A DNA stretch of 64,000 nucleotides, from the NCBI GenBank assembly GCA_000708835.1, contig DF236964.1, positions 310,001 through 374,000 of the forward strand, given 5' to 3'. The notes beneath the pieces are model-generated. The model had not been told where the DNA came from. It searched no databases and saw only the letters and a list, made by a program, of their open reading frames with translations. Both the position numbers and the translations under genes were made by a program. How positions within the stretch are numbered: the stretch's first letter is position 1; each line of letters opens with the position of its first letter. This DNA comes from Klebsormidium nitens. Its lineage: Eukaryota; Streptophyta; Klebsormidiophyceae; Klebsormidiales; Klebsormidiaceae. Positions 1 through 10,987 of this stretch are shown piece after piece.

Positions 1-2299
1 TCTTCTGGGCAGTGTGTTCTGTGGTGCATTTTGCAACGCTCGCACAGTCTGAGTCACGCTGGTCAGGACGAGCAGGCGTGTGAGGCGTCATCTCAAAACC
101 ACTCCTATCAACTATCGAGCCGTACTTGTTGTTCTGTTTGTTACTTTTGCGCAGCCGGGCAAAACCCTGCCTTTTTGGGACACAATAGCATACATAGCGC
201 TGTTGCTCTTTGCTCTGCTTTTACTGGCAAAAGCTTCGTAAAAGATCAAGCTACCTGTTTCCTTCATTTCTGCTCATGAAACAGCTCTCCTGCCATCAAC
301 TTAGCATCCTGGTCTTGGCTGCGTGTCTGCCAGAAGAATGCTCCGCTGAGACAGAATCTTACGATTGATATGAGCGGCAATGACATGGAAAGCATGGGGA
401 GAAACCCCAAGCGCGGCGTCAGTAGAGCCGGTGTCTCCTTGATTAGAGACCTTGGAGAATAGAACGTTTTGAAGCTTTCATTACGCTGTGCTTTGCTTGC
501 ACTTCGAAAATCCCTGGGCTAAGCTCTTCGTCCTTTGCCGTGATTATTGGACGCACGAATATTGCCGGGGCCTTGTGGTGGTGGCATTGACACTTAGGCA
601 AACTGGTCGGAGCAGACTTAGATGCTCATTGCATGTCGGCTACAGCTGCGGAGCCACAAAGGAACCTGGCTTTCTTAAATTGCTGAGCAACAAGAAAAAT
701 GTCTGTATTTTCGCCATGACTATCCGGCACTCGCAGGGCTGCTTGACGTAAGATTGACGTGGGGTCCATGAAGCATCCCGACTAACCGTCAGCCTTCGGA
801 TAAGAAACGCTTTCAAAAGTTGCGTGTGGCGTCGTGTGTATTGCACTCCTGGACTATAGGGCTGTTGCCATTTGGGTTGAAGGCTGAGCAGACTTAGTTT
901 GCACAGTCACAATTCAACATGAGGGGATCAGAGACTCGTAATAATCAGCATCGGGGCTGAGGTAACAAGGGCAACGACTATAAGGAAACTTGGCAATAGA
1001 TCAGCCAGTGGCAATAGCTGCATACTTTGAGTCCCACGTTTGCAGCTCGAGTTGTCCTCCATGTCCTTTCGGCTTTTCTAAAATGGACATTGGCAGTCAT
1101 TATGACTTTGATCTGGTCTTCACTAACACCTACGTGAGGGTGTTGTCGGGTTCTTTGTTCGGTTCTATACCTTTCAGACGTGTCCATTTCATTGGTTTAC
1201 TCCAAGCAGGACTGTTCGGTTGATCTGGTGCCCTATGTTGCCGATGTTGTTGCTTCAAGAATTACTCCGGTCTGTCGTTTGCACACATGATTTTCCAAGA
1301 ACCCACTCGCACTAGTCAAGGTCAGGTCGCTGCACCGGCACTTCGAATGTGCCGCAAGCAAGTTCTTCGGGGGCATTCAAGTCGGCGAAGTTTGGCACAA
1401 GGGACTCAAAACACGGAGCCTGTACTACCATATGTCAAGAAGGGGTCAAAGCTCCACACGGTGGATCAGCATTGGTCTGGTTGCAGTGTCCACAAGGCGC
1501 GCAGTAAATGTGGTTTTGTCGTCGGCTGCACTCGTTCGAAGAGGTATGGTGCCCGCCGACGAATTGCTTCCTTGTTACGTCCTAGTCTTGAAGCCTGGTG
1601 ACAGGAGTGACGAGCTTCGAACTTCTGGCTTACCGAAAGAATAAGCGGATAAGCTGGGCTCTGATGCCACAGATTGTTGTCACCTTTCGGTGTCACGAAC
1701 TGTTACCATGTGTTGATGCCTCGACTGGATGAGAAAGGGATGCCCTTGATTTCAAGGATCGGTCATCCAAGGGGCTTTCTAGGCTCGATGCAAGTAGGAG
1801 ACGTCGGTTTTATTTTGGCTTGGGTTGGTTGACGGCCAGTTTAATCCAGCCATGCCCGCCCGATTAGGCTGTATGACTTCTGTACTGGTCATTGCAGCGG
1901 CACGGGACTTTGCTCTGTTTCGCTCGGTTGGCTGACAAACTCAGAACTCGAATTCCAACGCTTCGTTGGGTGGAGTTTACTCACTGTTGTTGTTGAGTGT
2001 GGAGCCAGTGCAGACACCTTTAGCCTCCTTGTGTCTTTGATTGGTCTCTGGCGGCGGTTATGGACTATGAACGAGCCTGATAGCACAGATACTGTTTGGC
2101 CCAATAGCTGTGAGAGCCTCCGCTTCATGACCATGTTTTGAGAGTCTACTTGACGATCCGTGCTTGGCTGCGACACATTTCGAGCAAACTGATCGAAAGT
2201 TTTGGTACTCAGGTTGAGGCGTTGTAGTTGAATCAGGCCAATCTCACTGTCTTCACTCGATCCGAAGAGCTCAACGAGCAAACCATTTCCTGTCTGGGA
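1..2299. other. Gene-free stretch, probable remnant of an upstream tandem-repeat unit
   Basis: No coding exon is recognisable on either strand; open frames are short and unlike known proteins. Around 55-140 the sequence resembles 2,630-2,715 in order and spacing (a GGACGA-CAGGCGT block followed by a GAGCCG-ACTT block), an offset of about 2,574 bp. That offset matches the period of the tandem units further on. This suggests a third, more decayed unit, but I could not follow the similarity beyond the first few hundred bases. If the acetyl-CoA synthetase gene at 7,991 is complete in the genome, this stretch would lie inside or upstream of a very long intron. Confidence 0.4.
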
Positions 2300-4959
2300 A
2301 TGTGACAAAGAAGCTCAACTTTCTTGACGCTTATGGCCTTCATTTTCCCTCTTACTGTCTACTTGGTCGTCTGCACCTTACAGAGATCATGCATACCTTC
2401 AAAGGTAAAGTGAGCGATTTATAGCTCTGCGGCAATGATTGGGTTGATTGCTGGGCTACTTGCTTGCCAGAGGCCTTTCCGGTTGTTGAGCCGTCGCTCC
2501 TTTGACGGATAGAGCGAAAGGTAAAGGCTTTGACAGTCTTGGCCTCTTAAGGGCGTATCTCGACAACGTCATCTTCTAAAGCCGTCCGCTGCCTATCGTG
2601 CTCGCAAAGCACATGTGCTGTCTTCTTTGTGCTGGCGAGGACGATCAGGCGTTTGAGTCGATGCCTCGATCGCTGTCTTGGAAAGTGCAGAGCCGCACTT
2701 TGTGGACTTCGCGGAAGATCCAGCCGCTTAGTCTCGTGGCTCTTTGATATGTTCACAGCCGTATCGGAACGAATCTTGATTTAGATTTCTCTTGCTTTGA
2801 ACAGCATGAGCTAACGCAGTTCATGTCTTGACGTGTTCTTCATCACCAAGGGAACAGTTCTTCTGCACATCTGATTCATCTGTCACACGATTTGCTGCAA
2901 AATCCGACTTGAACCCGCTCGTTCTGATGCCGAGGCTTCATGCTTACTCCCACTTGGTCTAAGGGCTTCATCGGTCGACCCGTTTGCCCTCGGTCAAGGA
3001 GCTTCCCAGTCCGTTTGTGTGCCTCCTTTCTAGTCATGCGCTCGACTTCAAACTGTAAACAATGATGCAGCGTCTTCATGTAGTTTTAGCAACGTGGTAT
3101 GCTTTGGCCCATGTTCTCTCAAATACCACTTCAAAGAACACCTTCTTGGCAATGATTTTTCGCGACCACTGGCAGGATCGCGGTCACTTAGTGCACCTGA
3201 CGACTGAGCTTCGCAAAGGTCATGCTTGAGGGGTCTCAGCCCGAATCTAAAGCTGCCTTTGACTGGCTGGGTAGCGTTCAGTAGCGTTCAGGAGTGACAG
3301 AGGGTGCTTCAGGAGCCCCTCCTGGAGCGACGATTGAAGCACGACTTTCCTGTAACGGAGCCTACTTTGGGGTGATCTTGGGACCGGCAGAGCAGCCTGT
3401 AGCTCAAGTTGCGGCCACACCGAAACTAACGGACATCTTTAAGTCTTGGTGATCTCTTTGCGTACTTTAGTTGGCTGTAAGCCAAGCAAAAAGGTTTGTT
3501 GGCCTAAGCTCGCGGACCAGAAGCATGTGTTGCTTTTAAGGGGCTCTTTGAAACGACCAATAAGGGTTGGAGTGAAAACAGCTTCTTCGTCTGGGTAATC
3601 ATTACTTGCTTCATTTTGCCTTCTCATCGCGCCTAAGTGTGCCCTTTTCCCCATGCTACTGTGGCCATGACCTTTTGGCAAGGATGCACACACTTTGAGC
3701 TTATTACCAGCTCACTGGTGCTCAGTGGATTGCCGAGCCGACTTCGCGTGAGGTGGCGAAGTTGCACCGGAGTTGGCGTTTTGCTTCCAACAGCTGTGTT
3801 GAACTTGTCAAGGGCACTTCAACGGCGAGCTTTTGCAATTGATTCCTCTCTGCCTTGTTCAGATCAAACCAAAAGCTTTTTAAATTGGTGTTGGGCAGCG
3901 TATGTGTCGAGAACAGGCTGTTTGCGTTCTCGTTCTTCATTGGGAATGGTGGGATGCTATAAGTGCCCTCTGAGCACTCCCGCACTCATTCAAGTCCCTC
4001 AGAATGCGATAGTGGAACATCTTCCCGCGTTTATGAAGCAACGTTCCGACCCCAACATTCGAAGCTGTAGCACGAGCTCTTGTATCTGAGTCCGTCTTGA
4101 GATTGTTTCAAGGTTAAGCTAACTGGATTCAGAATGGTGCCAATGATGCTTGAGCTCAAACGCGAGCTTTGGCTTGCAACGACGCTCTGCCAATTTGAAG
4201 GGCAATTATTTGACTGGTTAGTTGCTATGTTACCGGCATGTCTTTCAATCTGTTAACGGAGCGCAAATAGATCATTTTGCAACAGTGACGTTAATGCCAC
4301 TTTGGGCGTTTGGCGTTGGTTTTGAAGTAAGCCGTTTTTGGATAGCCTTTCGTCCATCAAGTCGCGGGCCATCCTTTGACTCCTTGTTTATCTCTGTTCT
4401 AACTTAGTTAACATCGACCGCGGGCTGCCAGTTCTGACGTCACTTCTGGAAGCACATGGCAAGGTTTTTATCTGTTGACGCTTTCGTGTAACGTGGCCAG
4501 TGGTACATCTGCATGAGGCTACGAAGAGCGCACGCTTGGGGCTGAACCTTAATTGTAATCAGACCACGTCCGACTCTGAGCCGCTGTATTCGAGCCTCTC
4601 CCACGTTGTTTGCCTTGTGGTCAGAACGGGAGTCGACCATTCTTTATTGGCTGAGCATCTCTGAAAGTCTGATTTGGCCAAGTGGAGATAGTGCAGCCTT
4701 TTCAATTGCGGGTTGCTGTGCCCATCCTCTCTTGTAGCCTCGGAAAGTACAGCCTGCGTATGTACATGAATGTTGTGATGCACGGTAAAAGGCTGCCCCC
4801 TTCAGGATGGTAGTATAATTGAAATGTGTCATTTGTCGCCAGTCTTGAAACCCAGATTGTGATTTTCAGCCACTGAAGTTGAGCCTGGGATATTAGGCGA
4901 ATTCTCCAGTACAATTCTAATCTTGAGGAGTCAGCGAGCAAAGGTTCCCCTCTTCAAAA
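2300..4959. repeat. Tandem unit 1 of an approximately 2.6-kb diverged duplication
   Basis: Read against 4,960-7,500, this segment matches block by block at an offset of 2.5-2.66 kb. Examples are 2,302 with 4,960, 2,593-2,623 with 5,228-5,258 (31 identical bases), 3,148 with 5,744, about 3,660 with about 6,230, and 4,140 with 6,650. The exact block contains the 12-bp perfect palindrome AGCACATGTGCT at 2,608-2,619. Open frames are short and not conserved between the units, so no protein is supported. It is probably an old tandem duplication or satellite-like unit; no terminal inverted repeats, LTRs or transposase remnants were seen. Confidence 0.7.
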
Positions 4960-7500
4960 GTGCGACAAAGAAGCTTGACTTCCTTGGCGCTTCTGGCCTT
5001 GTTTTGCACTTTACTGTCTATGGTTTGTCTATGAGCTGCACCTGACAGAGATCGTAGGTACTTAAACCATGAAGTGATCCTTTATTGCATTGCCGCAACG
5101 ATTGGGGATAATTTGCTTGGCGGACTTCTCGCCAGAACTGATTTCCAATTGTTGAGCCATCCCTCCTTTGACGGGTAGTGCGAAAGGTAAAACCTTTGAC
5201 AGTCTTGATTTGTAAGCCGTCCGCTTTCTATCGTGCTCGCAAAGCACATGTGCTGTCTCGTTTGTGCCGCCGAGGACGAGGAGGCGTTTGAGTCAATGCC
5301 TCAAATGCTGTCCTGAAATCGTAGAGCCGCACTTTGTGATTTTCGTGGAAGATTCAGCCCCTTAGTCTCGTTGCTCTTTAATTTGTTCGCATCCGTATGG
5401 GAACGGTCTCGATAGGTTCTCTGCTTGCTTCGAACACCATAAGCGAATGGCTTTGGCGCCGTCCGTGCAGTGTTTGATGTGTTCCCACCAAGGGATTGTT
5501 TTTCTGCACACTTAGCTCGACTTTCATAAGATTTGCTGCCAAAATCTGATATGAAGCGCTCATTCTATGCCGAGGATTCCTGGTCAAGCCCACCGTGTCG
5601 TCAGTCGACCCGTTTGCCTCGGACAAGGGATTCCGTTCTCCAGTAGTGTGGTTGACTTCAAGCAATGTCTTTCATGTGGTTTCAAGATGGTACATTGTTA
5701 CTCGTTCTTTCTCCTCACCTAATACTGCAAGAAAACTTTTCTTGGCAATGATTCCTTGCGACGCTTAGCCTGTGCTTGGAGCTGAGCTACGTGCAGATGT
5801 CTGTTACGTGCCTTTTTCTGTCCATGCTTGAACTTTCCCAGCTCAAACGTCGAGCTGGCTCCAGTTGCACGGCTGTGTTCAAGAATGTCAAACGTGCATC
5901 GAGAGGCGCTTCTGGACTGACTATTGAAGGGCGGGTTTCTTCGGGGCAATCCGGTGACCTGCTGAGCAGCTTGTACTTCAAGTTGCTGCCACACCGAGTG
6001 TAGTGGACGCCTTCTAATCACGGTGACTCTTTTCCATGCCTTATTGATTGTTTATTTGTATGTCTAGTGGACAGGCTTGCTCAGGTCCTTTCGCAAGTCG
6101 CCTAAGGTCGGTGGATCTTTGAGCATACGTCGCTGTTTGAGCGGCAACTCAAACAACGGACGGGCGAAATGATTCGTACATGGGCCTCGCTTCTTCATCT
6201 GCTTTGCTGCAACTTTGCCTGCTCACATTCGCATGTTATCGTGGATCGTGACCTTGTGGCGAGGAGGAACATACTCTGAGGTGATAACAAGCTCAGCGTG
6301 TTTCTGCTTGTGCAAGTTCCCGAGCCGACCTTGGATACACTTTGCCTTCCTCGAGTCTTAAGTTGCAGCCGTACACCCCTTTGGAGTTGGGTGTTGGCAT
6401 TTGTCGTTTGACCACAGGCTACTCCTTTCTTGGTGTACATATTCTATAGCCGAGCCCTCTCGTACTCAAATGGATTCTCTTTCGATTTCAATGTAGAGTA
6501 CAAAAGTAGACTGGAAAAAACGCTCCCCGGAAAAACGCTCCCCGGCGTAACAAAGCGTCGTTACGACTCCGAATGACAAGATGTGGCATATGCCGTTTCA
6601 CTGTCCCTGACCTTGTTATTTCTTAAGCTTCCTTGTTGACCTTACATTTCTGGCAATGATGCTCAAATCCCAAACGCACGCTTTTGCTCGCAACTGACCT
6701 GGTGCATACTGAAGGCCAGTTGTACAGTAGTCTGTTGCTACGACGACGACCTGTGCCTACATGTTGACGAAGCGTAGCCCGACAATTTTGCGGCAGTGTT
6801 GTGTCTGGGCATGTAGTGTGTTGCGAAGAAGGCAATGTCACCTAGGGCGAAGTCTTCGATCCTGGCCGTCAGATTGAGGGCATCCGTTCGAGTGCCCTCA
6901 ACAGAGTCCAAGGAAACAATAGTCTCTCTTGCTGTTCATCTGGAAACGTTGTGAAGACTTGGACTTGTTGAGGCTTATTTGCTCGTGGCCTTGGCCGCAT
7001 CTCTGCATCCACATATGTGGCTATGAAGAGCATATAAGTAAGGCTTAACCTCAAGGTTGTTATAGGACGAGCCGGGGAGTGTGTTGGCGTTGCGCAAGAT
7101 ACTTCTGAAGACGCTTCTGCATGCAAGCTGTTCCGACTTTGCTGCGTAGTGGGCAGAAAAGGTAGTCACCCTTGTAACCGCCCAGCAGCTCGTAATTTTG
7201 AGTGAAAATACGCTCTGAGTTTACTGCCGGAGTCTTCTTGTTGCAAGCTTGCTGCTCCGCGACTTTATTATAGCTTCTCACTAGGGCAAGTGACCAACAC
7301 TGGCAACGGCTGCAATTACCGTCATTTGGCCGAGCCACAACCTTGGAACTCGGTTGCGCATTATCTATCAATTTCTGCTTTGGTTGGATGTCAGCTACGC
7401 CGTCCCAGCTGCGTGGCACGTTCCACACCATCTGCTTCAAGTGGAAGATGCTTGGGATAACATGCAAAAGCAGCTTGGCGATGACGTTCCGCCTGCTTGA
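4960..7500. repeat. Tandem unit 2 of an approximately 2.6-kb diverged duplication
   Basis: Second copy of the unit at 2,300-4,959, in the same orientation. Similarity is strongest over the first kilobase (4,960-6,010) and continues in patches: GAGCCGACCTT near 6,330 matches 3,736, the CGTGGCC block near 6,985 matches 4,491, and GGCAATGATGCTCAAA at 6,650 matches 4,143. The right end is approximate. A small local duplication at 6,515-6,545 repeats AAAAACGCTCCCCGG twice in a row. No coding content is recognised. Confidence 0.7.
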
Positions 7501-7990
7501 GCTGCGCTCAGAGATTGTGGGAAAGGAAGAGCCAGCATTTACCCGTGCCCAACGAAGCCTTTCAATGTCTGCAAAGTCTTTCAGAAAGGCGCGACTGACA
7601 ATGTTTACGAAAGAAACCTGAGTACATGGTGCTTACTTGCACCTGGCCGTGATGAGCATCTCTTGGGTTACACCCAGTCTTTGTCTGTCAGCCAGAGCCT
7701 CTGGCTGTACGGCAGCACCTTAACGGCCCCACCTTAGGCTTGCAATTTGCCCCTTTGTACAGTACCCCGTTCCAGTACTTCTGCCTAACGGAAATTGCAA
7801 CAGCTGGCTTAAATCTGACGAGGCGTCCAATGCACGGCCCGACTGAGTTTGAGAACCTGGGGCAAGGGAAAGCTACCCGGAGCTTTTCTACCCGGAGAGT
7901 CTTCTTTACGATATCCCAGGATACGATGTCCGTAACTCCACTTTTAAGCCTAACATGATTCTTGCAACTCCTTCACTTTGCGTTTTGCAG

Positions 7991-10987
7991 ATCACGCCTC
8001 TTCCCGGCGCTTGGCCACAGAAGCCCGGGTCGGCGACGCTTCCCTTCTTTGGAGTACAGGTCCGTTCTCATACACCTTTAGAGACCGCTAGTGTGACGCG
8101 CCTGCGGCGTCCAGAATAAGAGAGGCCTTAAATGCGGTTCCCCCCGTGAGTTATAGTCATGCTCAACATTGACCTGTTCATTTGGCGAACGCCGTGTAGA
8201 AACGGATAAGCAGACTGGGTGTAAGGAGTTAAAGATACTTCGTGTGTCTGCAATCTTCCAGTAGAGGTGCGAATGCTGTTCCTTTCATACATACCCCACA
8301 GCGAATCTAAACAGTGAACCGGATAGTAAAGTGTGCCATCTGCCGTGTGAAAGCAAGTTCTTGGTATGAAAGCACACCACCGCCCTCTTGAAAAGTTTCT
8401 CCTAGATAAAGCTCGCGCTCTGACCTGCACCTGAGTATCTAGCCGGTTCCCGTTTCCTCTGCTCGTGTCATCCTCTGAGCCTCTAGCTTTTGTAACAACT
8501 TTCCAATCTCCTTCTCGTCCGTTTTCCGTTTTGCAGCCTACAAACGGAAACCCGAGCCATCTTGAGTCTCCCCTCAGATCGTTTAAAGCATTAATCACCT
8601 TTGGGCTTGGATCATATCAGTCAGCTTATCCTTTCAATTTCTTTTTGCAGCCCGCGGTCGTGGACGAAAACGGGCGGGAGCAAGACGGCCCCTGCTCCGG
8701 CTACCTGTGCATGAAGGCCCCCCCGATCTCCCTCATGCGGACGCTTTACGGCGACCAAGAACGGTACGAGACGGCCTACTTTGCGCCCTTCAAGGGCTTC
8801 TACTTCTCGGGGGACGGCTGTCGGCGAGACGAGGACGGCTACTACTGGCTCACGGGCAGGGTGGATGACGTCATCAATGTCAGGTGAGGGGGAGTGGTCT
8901 TGGGCTTAGACGTCTTGCAGCCTAGCGGGTGTTGAAGACGCGGATTCCGCAGTGCATCGCTGGCAGAAGACGTCAGAATCTGAAAAGAACTGGAAATCTG
9001 GTAAGAGTTTGGAGGCTCAGTTTCTGGGAAGAAGGGGTCACGACTACCCTCGTCGACCTTTCTTGGCAGCGCTTATTTGCCTTGGCGACTGCAACCCATT
9101 CCTCCGGACCGCGCTTAATTGCGTCAAACTTGATTCTCAGATTGTTCGTTACAAAAAAGCTGCGGCTTCTGCTCGAGTCTTGCCCGCTGTCAGTCTCAGG
9201 CTGATCGCCAGGCCGGCCCATCTCCAATCATAACAATCAGCCGAAGAAGGGGTAGCTAGCCCCTATTGTCGACACCGTGGTCTTCCCTGATCAACGCTCT
9301 ATTGTTTGCAGTGGCCACCGGATCGGGACTGCGGAGGTGGAGTCGGCGCTTGTGTCGCATTCAATGTGCGCGGAGGCGGCTGTTGTTGGGTATGATCACG
9401 AGGTGAAAAAGTTCTTGTCCTTTTATGTCCGTGATCTGCAAGGCTACTGCTGGCTTAGGTGTTCTTTTGTATTTTGATGAAGTGAACTCTCCATCGTGTT
9501 TGCTGACATCGCACTCAGCGGGAAGGCACCAGTCGGCGGGTTTGAGCATAATTAAGAGAACACGTGCGAGCGTGCTGCTTGCTTAAGCTTGACTTGTGCC
9601 CGTTCCAGCGAAGGGCCGCCTTTTATAACCATGCAAAAGAGGTGGGAAGTTCCATAAGCTGGTTACTGCGCAAGCTGTGCAGCTAACGCCGTGACGACGT
9701 TTCTTGTTGAATGCTGATGGAAAAGTTTCAGCTTTTTAGACCCGAGGTGTTTGCTTAGCGTTCTTTTCTCTAACTTATTTTAGCTACGCTGATATGCAGA
9801 TCAAGGGGCAGGGCATCTACGCGTTCGTAACGCTGATGGAGGGTGTTGACTACTCCGATGATCTTCGGAGGCAGCTGGTTACGACTGTCAGAAGCGAGGT
9901 GGGGGGGGCGTTCTGTTTGTAATCTCCGCCCCCTAGGTTAATCCTCACAGAAGAATCCTGGGGGACAACGGGCGAATTCTGTCAAAACTTAGAACTCTCC
10001 ATTGAGCGCTGGAATTGACAACGGAAATGGTGAAGTTGCTATGAGGATCGTGGGAGCTGGTGATGTTCACATTCCACCCAATTCCTTGCTGGCATCGCCA
10101 GTCTTTCCAGTAAATTGTCTGGTGCATGTGAAAAGGAGCGAGATCTGGCCACCTGAAGTCGTCTCCTTCTTGGGTTTTGCTGCTTCTTGTGCTCTTTAAA
10201 TGTGGCCTTTCGGAGTGCTTCTTCGTCTGCCTGTAAAGCCTGTAAAGAGCCTTTCGCCACCGACGTGCGACTTATATTCCTGGAACTAGACAACTCATGA
10301 GATGCGTGGCCCTTCAGATACGTCCTGCGACAGACAGCTTGCTACTCACATCGGTGGGCTTTCCTCTGCCGTTTGGTACTAAAATTTGCGGTGATAACCG
10401 CTAATACTTACTGCCTGCCGTTCTTGTCCAGATTGGTGCGTTTGCCGCTCCTGACGTCATCCACTGGGCGCCCGGGCTCCCCAAGACGCGCAGCGGGAAG
10501 ATCATGCGGAGGATCTTACGAAAGATTGCGGCCAACCAGTTGGACGAGTTGGTAAGACTGCTCCGCTATCTCTCGTGTACAAAGTCGTCGGAAAAAAATG
10601 TCTTCAACATGGCGAAGGCGGATGTACCGGCCGACACAACGCGCGTCAGTTTTTCTGCGCAGACTTACGGAGTCGTCGGCGTCCGTGCAAGCGAAGCTGT
10701 TTCCTTCTTCTGGTTCTCAAAAATCCATGAACGGCCACCATTACCGCTGCACCTGCATGCCGTTTCTTGAGTTCAGTACGTCTGCGTCGGAACCGACAGC
10801 TTTGGGCTGTTTGTGTGCGTTCCGCAAATCAAGAGACGAAGACCTCTGAATTCCAGGGATACCGCGGCTCTGCAGATTCGCGGTGACAGGAAGCTCATTC
10901 GTTCCTCCTTCCCTTTTGCAGGGAGATACGAGTACCCTAGCAGAGCCAGCGGTCGTAGACCAGCTGATCGAACTGCGAGGGAAGTAA
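7991..10987 (+). CDS. ACS: Acetyl-CoA synthetase (AMP-forming), C-terminal six exons; 5' part missing
   Basis: AMP-forming acetyl-CoA synthetase activates acetate with ATP and CoA. Exons read 7991-8059, 8651-8883, 9312-9402, 9800-9898, 10432-10551 and 10922-10987. All junctions are GT-AG and in phase, giving 225 residues and a TAA stop. The order of motifs is the family's: [19 protein letters not shown], the adenylate-binding [19 protein letters not shown] with [29 protein letters not shown], then [14 protein letters not shown], which carries the acetylation-regulated catalytic lysine of the family, and a GDTSTLAEP tail. Wording is closest to plant ACS, from memory. Plant enzymes are roughly 650-750 residues, so the N-terminal two thirds, including the P-loop and DTWWQTETG motif, are absent. 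I found none of it in 1-7990. Either a very long intron or upstream location, a 5'-truncated copy, or an assembly join could explain this. The intact frame and splice sites argue against old decay. Confidence 0.9.

Noticed and set aside
9784-9799. Alternative acceptor TTTTAG at 9,783 for acetyl-CoA synthetase exon 4
   Set aside because: Using it would add CTACGCTGA, a stop in the reading phase; the GCAG at 9,799 gives the family's [12 protein letters not shown] join.
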